Shown here in pieces: positions 13,556-26,011 of a stretch of DNA of 64,000 bases. Each line of letters begins with the position of its first letter. Positions within the stretch are counted from its first letter, which is position 1. A program made the position numbers and the translations under genes. This stretch comes from Brachynemurus nebulosus (lineage: Eukaryota > Arthropoda > Insecta > Neuroptera > Myrmeleontidae). The notes beneath the pieces are model-generated. The model ran no database searches, had not been told where the DNA came from, and worked only from the letters and a program-made list of their open reading frames with translations. The stretch is from the NCBI GenBank assembly GCA_035578155.1, contig JAPWDM010000006.1, positions 10,184,305-10,248,304 of the forward strand, read 5' to 3'.

Positions 13556-16500
13556 ATGCAATTGAAACATTTGCAAACAATTTTACCCGCACAGGTAAAT
13601 AATTAAACAAAATCTTTAAAATCTTCGAATAAATAAATTTTAATAATCTTTTAAGGATTATGAAAATCGAATAGCGGCCTTAGCATGGTCACCAAACAAT
13701 TTAAAATTGGCCGTCGCCACATCTGACCGTCAAATTTTACTGTACGACGAGAGGGGCGAACGTAAAGATAAATTTTCAACGAAACCATCGGATCCGGACG
13801 CGGGCAAGAAATCGTACGTGATAACCGGCATAGCTTTCAGTCCCGATTCCACTAAAATCGCCGTTGGACAATCGGACAATATCGTTTACGTGTACAAAAT
13901 TGGTGACGGTTGGGGCGAGAAAAAAGTTATTTGTAATAAATTTCCACAAAATTCGCCGGTGACGTGTATTGTGTGGTTATCGGCCGGCGCAATTGTTTGC
14001 GGTCTAGTGGACGGTAAAGTTCGCGCGCTTCATACAAAATCAAATAAATCGCAAAGTTTGTACGGGTCTGAGAGTTTGGTGGTTTCGCTTACGGCAAATC
14101 AACGTGGTACAGGTTTTATTTCGGGCCACGCCGATGGTAGTATTATTCGATTTTTTCTGGCCGATGATAATCAACAGGGTCAAGGCCAGGGGAGAATTGT
14201 GACACACTCTTGTCCACCGTACGCTCTGGCGTGGCCTCAGGGGCAAATTGTGGCTGCCGGGTGCGATAATAGGGTTGTTATCTATGACGGGCAGGGAAAA
14301 TTGGTTAAGACGTTTGATTATTCGAAAGATGATAGCGAGCATGAATTTACCGTTGCGGCTTGTAGCCCTAGTGGTCAGGTATGCATAAATTTTTACTTCC
14401 GGTCACCAATTTTACTGAATTTGTTCAAGTTAAGGCTTTTATTTTAACCATAAAGAAAATTTTTTTGTTTCAAAATGCCGGACCTTTTGCTGCTAGTGAC
14501 AAGTACAATAGATAAAGTTACAAAAAAAGAAAGAAAATCAGAGATACCAACATCAAAAATGAGGAATTTGCAAAATATAAAGTATACTAAATTATGTTGT
14601 TTTTAATTTCAAATGTTATCGAGTGCCTGTGAAACATTATTAATGTACGGCGAACTTTTGTCCGTATTCATACATACACCAACATTCATATGTTCACTTA
14701 ATGTCCAGCTTTAGCTGATACCTGAACACTCGATTTAATTTGGCATGTATGACCAATTCATTATGTTAATTAAAATTCACATAGTGTCTGAAAAATTATC
14801 CCAGCCGATCCAATGAGCCATTTTCTTAAAATACCTACATCTCTATGATTGAAATTTTAATTTAAAAATTGCTATGTAACCGCATGAGAAAATTGTTTAA
14901 CACCAGGGCGGCGACACGGGTTATTCGGAACTACATCTCTATAGTTAGAATATTAATTTCTAAAAAATAAACAATATTCCTAGGTAACCGAATTGGAAAA
15001 TTTCGTTGGTAAAGTGGAATTAGCAGAAGATGATTTTTGGTTGGTTAAATTAATATCTCGATTATAGACATGTAATCCCAAATACCTGTGTCGCCGCCCT
15101 GGTGACAGATTGATACATATTTGAGAAAATGGTCCATTTGATAATTTTTCAGACACTATGTGAATTTTAATTAAATTATGTTGGTAAAATTGAATATTAC
15201 TTACAATTATACTGTATTTCGACAAAGCTGTCACAGATGGCGGCACTTGTATTAGTGAATTGAATATATACATATCAAAGCATTTTGAGTCGCCATATTG
15301 TGTGACGAGTTAACTCGTCTTAATCATTTAAAGCGTTAAAATCGGTGACCCAAACGTGTGAAAAACTTGTGACTTTGCTTCAATTTGACGAATTTATTCG
15401 ATTTTTGTAGACTGTTGCGGTTGGAAGCTTTGATCGTTTACGCGTGTACGGTTGGAGTCCACGGGACTCTACCTGGAGCGAAGGACCAATGAAAGAAATG
15501 CGCAATTTTTACACGGTGACAGCTTTAGCATGGAAACGGGATGGATCTCGAGTCGCAGTTGGTGGTTTTTGTGGAAGTGTGGAATTTTTTGAATCCGGTA
15601 ATTAAAAAATTAAATAAAATCACTTTGAAACACGTATTTTCAAAGGTCATATTTTTAGTGCTTCGTCGAACTATTTGGAAGGATAAATTTGAAATAACTT
15701 ACGTGGGACCGTCACAAGTTTTGGTGAAACCGTTAAATCCTGAGGATGGTCGAGGTGTTGTTTTACGGTCACAACTTGGACGGGAAATTGACGATGTCCG
15801 AATAATGGGAAAAGATTGTTATCTGGTGGCCAGAACGGAAGATACTTTGTTGGTTGGTGATTTGCAAAGAAATTTATTAAGTGAGGTATAAAATTAAAAA
15901 AAAGATTAAGTACCGTAAATGCATACAACGATGGTCCAATGTCATCAAATCTAAAATTTTTTTTTTTCATATCAGGCTTTATGGAAGTGATTGGGGCTTT
16001 ATGGGGCTAAATTAGTATAATTTGGATGTGAATTTTTCATTTTTGCTATTAAAATTACGAAATTTTTTTAGGAAATGTGACTATTTCTATAAAAGTCTTT
16101 TTTCTGGTTTTCCTACGGGTCTAATTTCGGTAAAAATGAAAAGAACAACATGGAAAACCTATAATTCGCTTTCAGTTTCATCATTTTATCATTTCATTTA
16201 CAGTTTTTAAGGCACTGAAAAAATTTTGGTAAACCTGATGACGTCATTAAATTAAAAAAAAATATTTTTTCTCAAATCAGGCTTTATGAAAGTGATTCGA
16301 ATTAGGAAGATTGGCTAAATTAGGATAATTCGGGTGTAAATATCTGAGTTTTGCTACTAAAATGACGAAATTCCTTTTAGAAATATTTACTGCCGCTGAA
16401 ATTTGCCGATTCAGGTTAGAAACGTCATACACACTTTTACAATTACTGGTAAAATATGATTTTGCGGACCTTCTAATATACATATATAGAGGAAAAAAAG

Positions 16501-19500
16501 TTGTATTTTCGAAGCCCAAAGAAAAAAAGTACAAATTAAACGGTGCAAAAATTGTTAGTCCCGCCTCTAGTGGCGAAATAGGGTACTTGACTGAAGTTAC
16601 AAAAATATTCTAAAAGCATTGTTTTTCCATATCAGTTAAGTAATTTTTTTTATTTTCGACAGATTTTGTAAAAAATCATCAAAAAGAAAAAATAACCCTA
16701 CAATTTTAAATGAGAAAGAGGCGGGAAAAACACCTCACTATAGTGACGTCACATTTTGGAGCAATTAAACGTCAATGTCAATATTTATAACCTCAAAACT
16801 TTGATTATATTCATAAAATATCAAAGTAAAAGCAAGTATTTATTTGAATTCTGGTCGATTATTATTAATATATGTATAAGCTAATAGAAATATTCAAAAG
16901 AAAACACAATTTCACGTCACCGATGAAATATCAAAATCGACATATCTAGCTAAAAAATGTTACGTCATTTTAAAGAAATGGCGCGTTTTCACTAATTTGA
17001 AAATTTGTTGAAAAATGGCGATTTTCAAAATAAAATTTCTAAACAGTTATCAAATTTTGTTATGTTTCATCATTAAAATTGGACATATGTAATGATAATG
17101 CATAGAATTATTTAACATTTGACACAAATTTTAAATACAGTCAAGTACCGTATTAGAAGTTGTATCAAGTTTAACATTTACGTATACACCTAACTGGGGA
17201 TAGAAATTTGTATACAGGTTGATGTATATGTATTAGCTACACATTTTACCTGATACACTTTCTAACTTCACCGTTAGAGGCGCGCGTGTAATCGTTTCGT
17301 CGCTAAAACTTGGACCATAGTTGGATGCTTTACGGTAGGTGCTTTAATATTGTTTAAAATTCATTTAGGTCCCATGGAATAGTTCCGGAAGACATGAAAA
17401 ATTTTATTTTGACAATCCAACAGTGTGTTTGGTTTTCAACGCTGGCGAATTATCATTAATCGAATATGGAAATAATAATATTCTGGTGTCAGTTCGCACT
17501 GAATTTGCCAATCCACATTTAATTAGTGTACGTTTAAATGAACGCAATCAAAATTTCGAAAATAAAAAATTGGCCTATTTGCTTGATTTAAAAACAATTT
17601 GTATCATTGACTTAATTAGTGGCATCACAGTGAATCAAATTTCGCACGATTCAAAAATCGATTGGCTCGAATTGAGTGAAACCGCGCACAAATTGTTATT
17701 TCGTGACAAAAAACAGCGACTCATGTTGGCCGACACCGGAACCAACGAGAAAACAACAATTATGAATAACGTTAGCTATGTGCAATGGATTCCCGGAAGT
17801 GATGTGGCCGTGGCTCAAACACGCAACAATTTAGCCGTTTGGTATAATATCGATTTACCGGATCGCGTCACTTTGATTCCGGTACAGGGTGAGGTGGTAG
17901 ATATCGTACGGGAAAATGGGAAAACCGAGGCGATTGCCGTAGATGGTAACCTCACATTCAGTTACGAATTGGACGAAGGTCTGGTGGAGTTTGGGACAGC
18001 AATTCACGATAACGATTATAGTCGTGCAATCCTCTTTTTGGAAACGTTGCGCGATAAATCGGAAGCTGAAAGTATGTGGCATAATTTGGCCACGTTGTCG
18101 ATGAATTCGAATAATTTGAAGGTGGCCGAAAGATGTTATGCCGCGCTTGGTGAGGTGGCGAAATCACATTTTTTGAAAGAGACGCTAAGAATTGCTGAGG
18201 ATTTCGAAAAATCTCACTATACGGATGGGATGCAATGTCCAGAAGTTTGGGCACGATTGGCCATACTCAATAACGACCTAAAAACGGCTGAAAATATTTA
18301 TTTGGAACAAGCTGATATCGAAAGTGCGCTCAATATGTATAAAAAGTTCCATAAATGGGATGAAGCGTTAAATTTGGCCGAACAGCGAGCCTATAGTGAT
18401 TATGAAAATTTAAAAGAGTCGTACATGAATTTTTTGCTTCAAACGGGCCAAGAAGAGAAAGCTGGACAACTGCTAGAAAATCAAGGGGAGATACAAAAAG
18501 CGTTAGATTTTTACTTAAAGGCGAATAGACCTGCACGAGCTGCCACAATTGTCCAACAAAATCCAAACTTATTGGACAACGACGATTTAATAATTAAGAT
18601 TATTAAGCAACTACTAAAAAACGAACTCTATGAACAAGCGGCTGAACTATATCATGCTGCCGGCCATGATGATTTGGCCATACAATTTTATCGTAAAGGT
18701 CGAATGTATTCGAAAGCCATTGATTTGGCGCGACTGATAGCGCCCGATCAAATACTTGCGCTCGAAGAAGAATGGGGTGATTATTTAGTCGCTTCCAAAC
18801 AATTGGACGCCGCAATAAATCATTTTATTGAAGCCGGTAAAACGTTGAAAGCGTTAAATGCGGCAGTGGAGGCGAAACAGTGGAAGAAAGCCGTTCAAAT
18901 TATCCAAGTATTCGATGACGTTGAACCGGTATTAAAATATTACAAAATACTAGCGAAACATTTTATTGACGTCAAAGATTATCACATCGCCGAAAATTTA
19001 CTAATCAAAGCGGAAATGTATCGTGAAGCCGTGGAAATGTACAACGAAAGTAAACAGTGGAACAAAGCGCATGCGTTGGCGTCACGTTATCTCGACCCGT
19101 CCGAAGTTAGCGACATGTATATTAAACAAGCGCAACAATTGGAGGCGGAAAAGAAATTTCGTGATGCCGAAAAACTGTACTTGTCAATTGGTGATCCTGA
19201 CCTCGCCATCGCCATGTATAAACGTCACGATCAATACGACAATATGGTGCGACTGGTCGAACGGTTCCATCCGGACCTGGTGCAAACAACACATATCCAT
19301 TTGGGTCAAAAATTGGAAGAGCAGAATAAATTCCGTGCAGCGGAAACGCACTATTTGGCCGCTAATGAATGGCGGGCAGCGGTAAATATGTATCGCGCGA
19401 ACGGTATGTGGCAGGATGCGCATCGCGTGGCAAAATTGAAGGGGGGCGAAACGGCGGCCAATCAAATTGCGTTTATTTGGGCGCGCACCTTACCCTTGGA

Positions 19501-22500
19501 GTCGGCCATTAATTTACTCAATAAATTTGAAATACTGGAGACGTGTATCGATTATGCATGCGAAACGTTACAGTTTGATTTCGCCTTTAATTTGAGTAAA
19601 AATTTACCGGAAAAATTGAGTGACGTGCACTATAAGTATGCTATGCAATTGGAAGATGACGGGAAATATCAGGAAGCGGAAACGGAATTTATCGCGGCCG
19701 GAAAACCGAAGGAGGCGGTTCTAATGTATGTGCATAATAGAGATTGGGTGAATGCGCAACGAATTGCCGAAGCGCATATACCGGAAGCGGTGCCGGAAGT
19801 TCTGTTGGCGCAGGCAAATGAATGTTACAATCAGAAAGATTTTACGCAGTATGAAACGTTATTATTGCGTGCGCAAAAACCGGAAATGATTATACAACAG
19901 TACAAAGAAAATGGTAAGAATCTGTTGAGAAAATATTAAAATGTTTTTTGTGTCATTTTTTGAGTCCACTTTTGTTAGGGTTCCTTAATAGCCAGGGCTT
20001 TTCGTAGCTTTAAAGATACAATATAGGACATTTACGTATATTTTTTACAACTGTCCACACTACTAACTTCCCAGCAGATATATAGTTAATTAGGTTTATA
20101 CATAAATTTTAACATCATAAGGACATCATAACCTACAATGACAAAACGCTCAACTGGTACACTATTTTGACAGTTAAGACACTTTTATATGGAATTGTTG
20201 ATGTCCTACGACGTGGTATATGAGTTAGTACAGTTCACTTGACGTCTTATGACCTTTAAGGTGTTAACATTTCTCCAATCAACCTTTTTTTCAGTTAATC
20301 TACGTAAATAGAGTTTCAGTAAAAATAGATTTTAGAAGTTAATTATATTGTGTAAGACCTTGTTCAAATTATTAATTTCTAGAACTTCCAATGAATTTTT
20401 AAACAAATTTTATGAATTATTTATCGATAAAAAGTGATGAAGAAAATATTTTCAAATTTTCTAATGTCAATTTTCACAAAATAAATCTCTTAAGGGGAGA
20501 TTCGCCCAAAAAACATCAAAAATCGATCATTTTTTATTAGTTTTTTTCTTATACAAATAAATATTTTATTAAAAAAATATATAACATTGTTTCTACATGT
20601 TTTGAGATTACAAAAAAAAAAAGAAAAAAATTTAAAAAAAATTAAAAAATGAGCTGAGTATAAATGGCTTTGAAGTCGAACTGCGAGATTTTCCCACCTT
20701 AATGATTCCTCACGTTCTGAAATCCCAAGTGAATCAAAATAAAAAAATCAAGAATTTTCCGAAAATATACATATTATACAGTTATGGCACTAACTAGGAT
20801 CTAAGAAAGAAAAAAATAAAAAACCAGCGAGAAATCGTATTTTGAAAATAAATTTTCAAAAATCACCGCTTTTTTCAACTATAAACAGCCGCCATTTTGA
20901 AAATATATTACGGAACCAAAAGATCCTAGTTCCTGCCAAAATGACAGTATCGAGGAATAATATGCACTATATTAGGGATGAGCATCGATAAGAAAACATC
21001 GACTGTAAACCATCGATATATTAAAAATATCGATCTCGAAACATCGATATTTTCTGGTCTTAAACATCGATGTTTTGCATTGTTTAAACATCGACATTCA
21101 AAATATCAATACAGAAAATAACTATTATAAACTATTGCCAACTGTAAATTGAATATTAAAATGAAGGTGAATATTTTTATAGTTTTTATAGCTTGCGATG
21201 TAATATTTTCGTTCCTCCAAAGTTCATATTTCCCATAGTGTATATAAAAACATCGATGTATAAAAACATCGACGACTTACTATCGATGTACGAAAAACAT
21301 CGACGACTTACCATCGATGTCAAAAACATCGAACATCGATAACAAAACATCGACCATCGATACTCTTCCCTACACGATATGCACTTTGATTTATGTCGAT
21401 ATGGTCGATATCTCAAATACTTTTTGAGATACTCGCGAAACCATATCAAAAAACATTGTTTCCAGAAAAAAAAATACTTAAAGTTTTATAACGTCAATGA
21501 ATTATAGTCAAGTTCGCGCACTAAAATGCCCATAACTTTTTGATTTTTCATTTTTTTTAAAATAAATTTGTAGGAGAATACTTCTAACACCTTAATTAAG
21601 GAACATAATCTTGAAGAAAAAAATCGATTTCTTTTTCTTTTCTAGCGAATCTCCCCTTAAATGACTCGAAAAGGCTCGAAAAGGCCATTGGTTTCAAAAT
21701 CGAAACAGTAAAAATATTAATTGCACTATTTTTAGGAATGTGGGTTGACGCTCTACGAGTCTGTCGCGAATATATGCCCCACCTATTGCAACCGTTACAG
21801 GCCGAATATCATCGTATGGCGAACAGCGCCATCGATCAAAACGATGCGCATAGCCTATTTAATCAAGCATCCGATTTTTTACAATCCGGCGATTACAGGC
21901 AAGCAATCGCGTGCCTTTTAAAAATCACACCGAAAAATGCAGATGACACCACTGTACATCAAGCACTGCTTCAAGCCGCCGAATTAACCAATCGATTTTT
22001 AGACGGACCAATCGGTTTAGATGTCGTTAAAGTTCTTGGACCGCGACTAATTGAAATTGGTCAAAACAATATGGCCGCCCAGCTATTTTTAAGCGTTGAC
22101 TTGATCAAGGAGGCAATCGATAGCTTTATCGCGGCCGAAGAGTGGCATAAAGCACGAAAAGTGGCAAAGGAATTGGAACCGATGTATGAGAGTTATGTGG
22201 AGTCGAAATATAAGGAACGGCTTCGAAAAGAGGGAAATGTAGAACAGTTGGCTGATATAGGTAAGTACCATCGGTTACTGTGTCCTCACCACTATTGGCA
22301 GAACCGGCGAGAGAGGGGGGGTGTCACGTGGGGGCAACTGCCCGGGTCTAAAAGAGCCCGAACAAAGTAAGAAAACGTATTTTTCTCGTTAAGTTTATTT
22401 TTTGATGTGCCCGGAGATTCCTCATTTCTCTGGCCGGCCCTGACTATTGGCGATGCAAAAATTCTTATTCGCGCCTCTGGTAGTAAAATTAGAAACTGTA

Positions 22501-25500
22501 TCAGGTGGAACATGTACATATACGTTTAATTGAGACAGAAATCTAGTGATGCGCACACAATTTGTATAATACATATTTCTGTTGCCAATTAGACGTGTAC
22601 GTAGGTACAAATTCGATCTGATATAGTTTCTAATTTCATCACTAGAGGTGCGTATGTAGCGGCATTGTTAGAATTGTAAAAGCATACATAACCTACCCAT
22701 TTTTCCATTTTAGAATAACACTAAACAAAAAATACAGGTTTTTTTAAAAATTTTTCACGAAAGCCAGTTTAAACAGAATAATGGTTCAAAAATGTATCGT
22801 TTGATTTTTTCCATTGTTTACGTCGCTATGATAAAAAGTTTGGCAGAAATCTCAGTTTTTTGCTGAAAAATGCTCAAAAAATACTCTGTATCAAATGTAT
22901 CTGGTTGAAGAACTTATCCAAAAGGTTTGGGACTTTCAATAATTTAAAAAAATTTCGTAACAATCAAATGTTTCGTTTTGCAGTTATTGCACAGTATAAA
23001 TAAAAGATTATTACCATAGGCAGTAGCGAAATGCACTTTCTATCCTTTTTTGATATAAGTACAAACAATTATGTATGTCCTTTTTTACTTATGTGATTGT
23101 ATGTGTTTGTTCATGTGAGACTGAGGGTTGATAATGGTCATGTCAAATTATATGAACAACTAAAAGCAACTTTCTTCAAAATGAATTGAGCAAATGCGAA
23201 ACTCATAACAGTATTCAACACGAGAATTTAGATCGTCACGACCTATTAGCACCAACGACTGTCGAAATCGAAAATATTAACTGAATTATTATAAAATATT
23301 AATAATTATTTATTATTTAACGTATTTTTACATAATCATTAAAATTATAATAATACTTACAAATTTGCATCAAACGGCACTCAGAAAAAACATAAATTGA
23401 AATTTTGTTTTGAATGATTTAAACAAAATTTAGCAGCACAAGAGTTATCACCAGACATTTTAAGCCACCATAATAATTAAAGACATATCAGAAATATCTT
23501 ACAGATCCCAAAACACACTAAAATTACAAGGAAATATCAAAAATAACTGATGACAAGCTTTAAATAAAAAAAATTTAATGACAGTTAAAATTCCACCGCC
23601 ATCGTTAAAAATGTTAAGAAAGTCAGTGAAACCCTTTGGAATTTTTGAATTCCAAATGACACTCTTACGTCATCTCGTTTCATAACTGTTTGTGAAACAA
23701 ACTATTATTTAAACTGTGGTTATTGTGTTCATATTAATAAATTTGGACCAACTTCTCAAATAATGGGCTCAAATTTCACCACGCTACCCACTGTAATAGC
23801 TGAATTTCCCTCAAACAAAATTGTTTAAAAATTAAATTATTTTTTTTAGATATAATTGGAGCTTTAGATTTACTAGCGGAACAAGGTCAATGGGCCAGAT
23901 GTATCGAAAAAGCAAAATCTCATGGAAATCAACAAATTTTACACAAATATGTGGCGCTGTATGCAACACAATTATTAAGGGAAGGTTACACGCTGGAGGC
24001 ACTCACACTATACACAACGTACGGCGCCCCAGCGTTGATACCAAATTTTAATATTTACATAAGAATTGCCACAGATATGTTTGCTATGGACGACCTTTCT
24101 GACGCGGGCAATTATAATCTTTGGGCGCAATTACGTCAAGTGTTGCGCAATTTAAACGAATCGTTACAATCGCAACCAAACATTCCGGTGGAGAAAAAGA
24201 CGCAATTTCACACGCTATTCTTAATTGCGCACTATTACGCAATGCGTTGCGTTTGTAAACAGGTGACAACGTTAAGTACACTGGTCGCGAAAATTTCCAC
24301 GGCCCTCTTACGGTACACGGACATAATACCAGCGGATAAAGCATTTTACGAGGCGGGAATGGATATGCGAGCACTCGGTAGAGATTCGGAGGCATTTGTC
24401 TTCTTAAATCACTATTTAGACATTTGTGATGCGATTGAAGATCAAGATGGCGGCCAGGCAGCACAACTTATAGATCATTCCGATTTAACCACCACTGATT
24501 TTCCATCGAATATTCCGTTGCCGGCCGAAATGTACTTGAAGAATCATTTGGAGAAGCACGATGAGGCGAAAGAATGGGTGTTGGCGGTCAGTATGGATCA
24601 AAAAGTGAATCAGGTGAGAAAATTTTAGGTAACTTTAGCCAGAAAATTCTAAAATATAGTTAATCTCTATTCACCCCGTTGGTAATATGTCATTACTAAG
24701 AGTTATTGTTTTTTGATGAACTTTTCTTGTTTGATGCCTGACGATGAAATCTTGTTTGATACCTGATGATGAGCTAATCGCTCGAAAACCGGTTCGTAAT
24801 TTAAACAATGAGCCATTTTCTCAAAATATCTACATCTCTATGATTGAAATTTTAATTTAAAAATTGCTATGTAACCGCATAAGAAAATTGTTTAACACCA
24901 GGGCGGCGACACGGGGGTTATTCGGAACTACATCTCTATAGTTGGAATATTAATTTCTAAAAAATAACAATATTCCTAGGTAACCAAATTGGAAAATTTC
25001 GTTGCTAAAGTGGAATTAACAGAAGGTGATTTTTGGTTGGTTAAATTAATATTTGGATTATAGACATGTATTCCCAAATACCTGTGTCGCCGCCCTGGTG
25101 ACAGATTGCTACATATTTGAGAAAATTGTCCATTAATTATATAGTGAAAAATTGACAACGCAAATTATTTTCATATTTACAGCTGAACCTTTTTTTATGC
25201 GATCTTTTTTGTGCGATTTTTTTTATGCGATTTCTAAAAAATGGCCATTAAAATGCATAATATGAATCAAAATTAAGAGACAGTAAAAAACTTAAACATG
25301 TACTATGATAACTTTCTTTGATAAAAATACTTTTTAACGGCTTTTAAGCATTTAATCAATACATTACATAAGAACATAAGTTATTGCATCATTTAATTTT
25401 GTTACAGATGTATTTTTCAAAATTTTCATAATATTATAAAAATGAAATAAAATGTTCCTACGTGTAAATAAAGGCTTTATCTTGTTTAGAAAAGCAACTT

Positions 25501-25965
25501 CTATTAAAATTGTGAGGTTTTGAGCGTTTTGAGTTATGCATTTTTGATGAAACTTTTTTTATGCGGTCCCTATCCACCGCAAAAAAGAGAATCAACTGTA
25601 TTTATAACTTTTAATTCATTAAAAATTAGATAAAAACCACTTCAGCAGATAAATAACTAATATTTGTTGGTGTGTGTATGTGTACTGAACTATAAAATAC
25701 TTCTTTTCAATTTTAGTCTCTTCCACTTGACGATCGCGCCCTCTACGAATCAAGTTTACAACTGGAGGATACTCCGTGCGTGGTTACTGGTTATCCGGTC
25801 AACACAGCGCGACAACCGGTCACGTTTCAAAAATCGGAACTGAAGGCAAACAGAGACGCGTGGACAAAATTGATACTAGCGGCAAAAATGGCGCCACATT
25901 CGGACGTGACGAATTCGATTACATTCTTTGAACAGTGGTTGGGACCGGCTAGTTATCAAATGTAA
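13556..25965 (+). CDS. IFT172: Intraflagellar transport protein 172 (IFT-B peripheral subunit)
   Basis: Eight exons: 13556-13594, 13656-14378, 15411-15597, 15659-15885, 17369-19913, 21736-22260, 23850-24613, 25717-25965. They total 5259 bp, 1752 residues (human 1749). The N-terminus [20 protein letters not shown] leads into the WD-repeat half (blocks [60 protein letters not shown]). The C-terminal half is TPR-like helical repeats ([45 protein letters not shown]-like VVTGYPVN near the end). Every junction keeps phase, for example G|TG Val after exon 3 and G|GA Gly after exon 5. IFT172 carries anterograde cargo in cilia and turns trains at the tip; in insects it is needed in ciliated sensory neurons. 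Introns 2, 4, 5, 6 and 7 hold transposons. Confidence 0.97.
14460..15330 (+). repeat. Dispersed repeat copy split by insertions (IFT172 intron 2)
   Basis: The parts 14460-14602 (CAAAATGCCGGAC ... AAATTATGTTG) and 15171-15330 (GGTAAAATTGAA ... ACGAGTTAACTCGTC ... AAGCGTTAAAAT) match the two halves of an unbroken copy at about 29495-29783. The intervening 0.57 kb is extra here. ATTATGTTG is repeated on both sides of the extra DNA, as a target duplication would be. Confidence 0.65.
14813..15138. mobile_element. Inverted-repeat MITE family M2, copy 1
   Basis: Outer inverted repeats AATGAGCCATTTTCT / AGAAAATGGTCCATT enclose a striking inner pair, CACCAGGGCGGCGACACG and TGTGTCGCCGCCCTGGTG. The same element, same orientation, is at 24808-25136. 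In this copy yet another inverted pair (AATTCACATAGTGTCTG, about 14770 and 15160) lies outside it, flanked by ATTATG. Confidence 0.75.
15970..16400 (+). repeat. Tandemly repeated R2 sequence, period about 304 bp
   Basis: The phrase ATCAGGCTTTATGRAAGTGATT ... TTTTGCTA(C/T)TAAAAT(G/T)ACGAAATT starts at 15973 and again at 16277. One and a half diverged units are present, with TGATGACGTCATTAA between them. Related sequence is found near 37310, 39200-39570 and 56690. Confidence 0.6.
16581..17150. mobile_element. TA-flanked MITE family M1, copy 2 (570 bp)
   Basis: GGGTACTTGACTG to CAGTCAAGTACCG with TA at 16579-16580 and 17151-17152, inside IFT172 intron 4. Nearly the same sequence as copies at 9558 and 55254. 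Confidence 0.88.
20494..21656. mobile_element. piggyBac-like MITE in IFT172 intron 5
   Basis: TTAA (20490-20493) then GGGGAGATTCGCC; the right end GCGAATCTCCCC is followed by TTAA (21657-21660). The body is related, in opposite orientation, to the element at 26012-26723. It is longer here because a hAT element has inserted at 20973. Confidence 0.82.
20973..21372. mobile_element. hAT-type MITE with iterated ATCGAT, nested in the piggyBac-like element
   Basis: Starts TAGGGATGAGCATCGATA and ends ATCGATACTCTTCCCTA; flanks CACTATAT (20965-20972) and CACGATAT (21373-21380) are an 8-bp duplication with one change. The homologous element at 26012 lacks this insert, giving the empty site. ATCGA appears well over ten times, mostly in the phrase ACATCGAT. 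Confidence 0.85.
22470..22660. mobile_element. Short inverted-repeat element in IFT172 intron 6
   Basis: CGCGCCTCTGGTAGTAAAAT ... and its complement ending CACTAGAGGTGCG form arms of about 50 bp with several mismatches. Related phrases (TTTCTAAC... GTTAGAGGCGCGCG) occur at about 17260-17290. Confidence 0.55.
24763..24795 (+). other. Hammerhead-ribozyme-like core motif (weak)
   Basis: CTGATGA, a GAGC-loop-GCTC stem, then GAAA and CCGG follow the order of a hammerhead core. The first position of the stem (T opposite C) is unpaired and the outer stems are not evident, so catalytic activity is doubtful. The preceding 60 bp repeat the phrase CTTGTTTGAT-CCTGA. Confidence 0.25.
24808..25136. mobile_element. 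Inverted-repeat MITE family M2, copy 2
   Basis: In IFT172 intron 7; nearly identical to 14813-15138, with the same CACCAGGGCGGCGACACG inner inverted repeat and outer AATGAGCCATTTTCTCAAAA / GAGAAAATTGTCCATT ends. Confidence 0.75.
25180..25598. mobile_element. TA-flanked MITE family M3 (pogo/Tigger-like ends), copy 1
   Basis: Starts CAGCTGAACCTTTTTTTATG and ends in the complement of CAGTTGATTCTCTTTTTTGC, with TA at 25178-25179 and 25599-25600. A second copy is in GGH intron 2 (52154-52672). The ends resemble pogo-group termini (inference). Confidence 0.78.
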
Positions 25966-25972
25966 ATAACTG

Positions 25973-25978
25973 AATAAA
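25973..25978 (+). terminator. IFT172: IFT172 poly(A) signal close to the stop
   Basis: AATAAA begins 8 bp after the IFT172 stop codon. If used, the 3' UTR would be extremely short and end before the TTAA element at 26012. Confidence 0.5.
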
Positions 25979-26011
25979 ATTATAAAAATTCAAAAAAAAT
26001 AAAAATGTTAA

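Noticed and set aside
13556..25965. IFT172 as several separate genes, because of its long introns
   Set aside because: All eight exons join in phase and follow the colinear order of one 1.75-thousand-residue orthologue.
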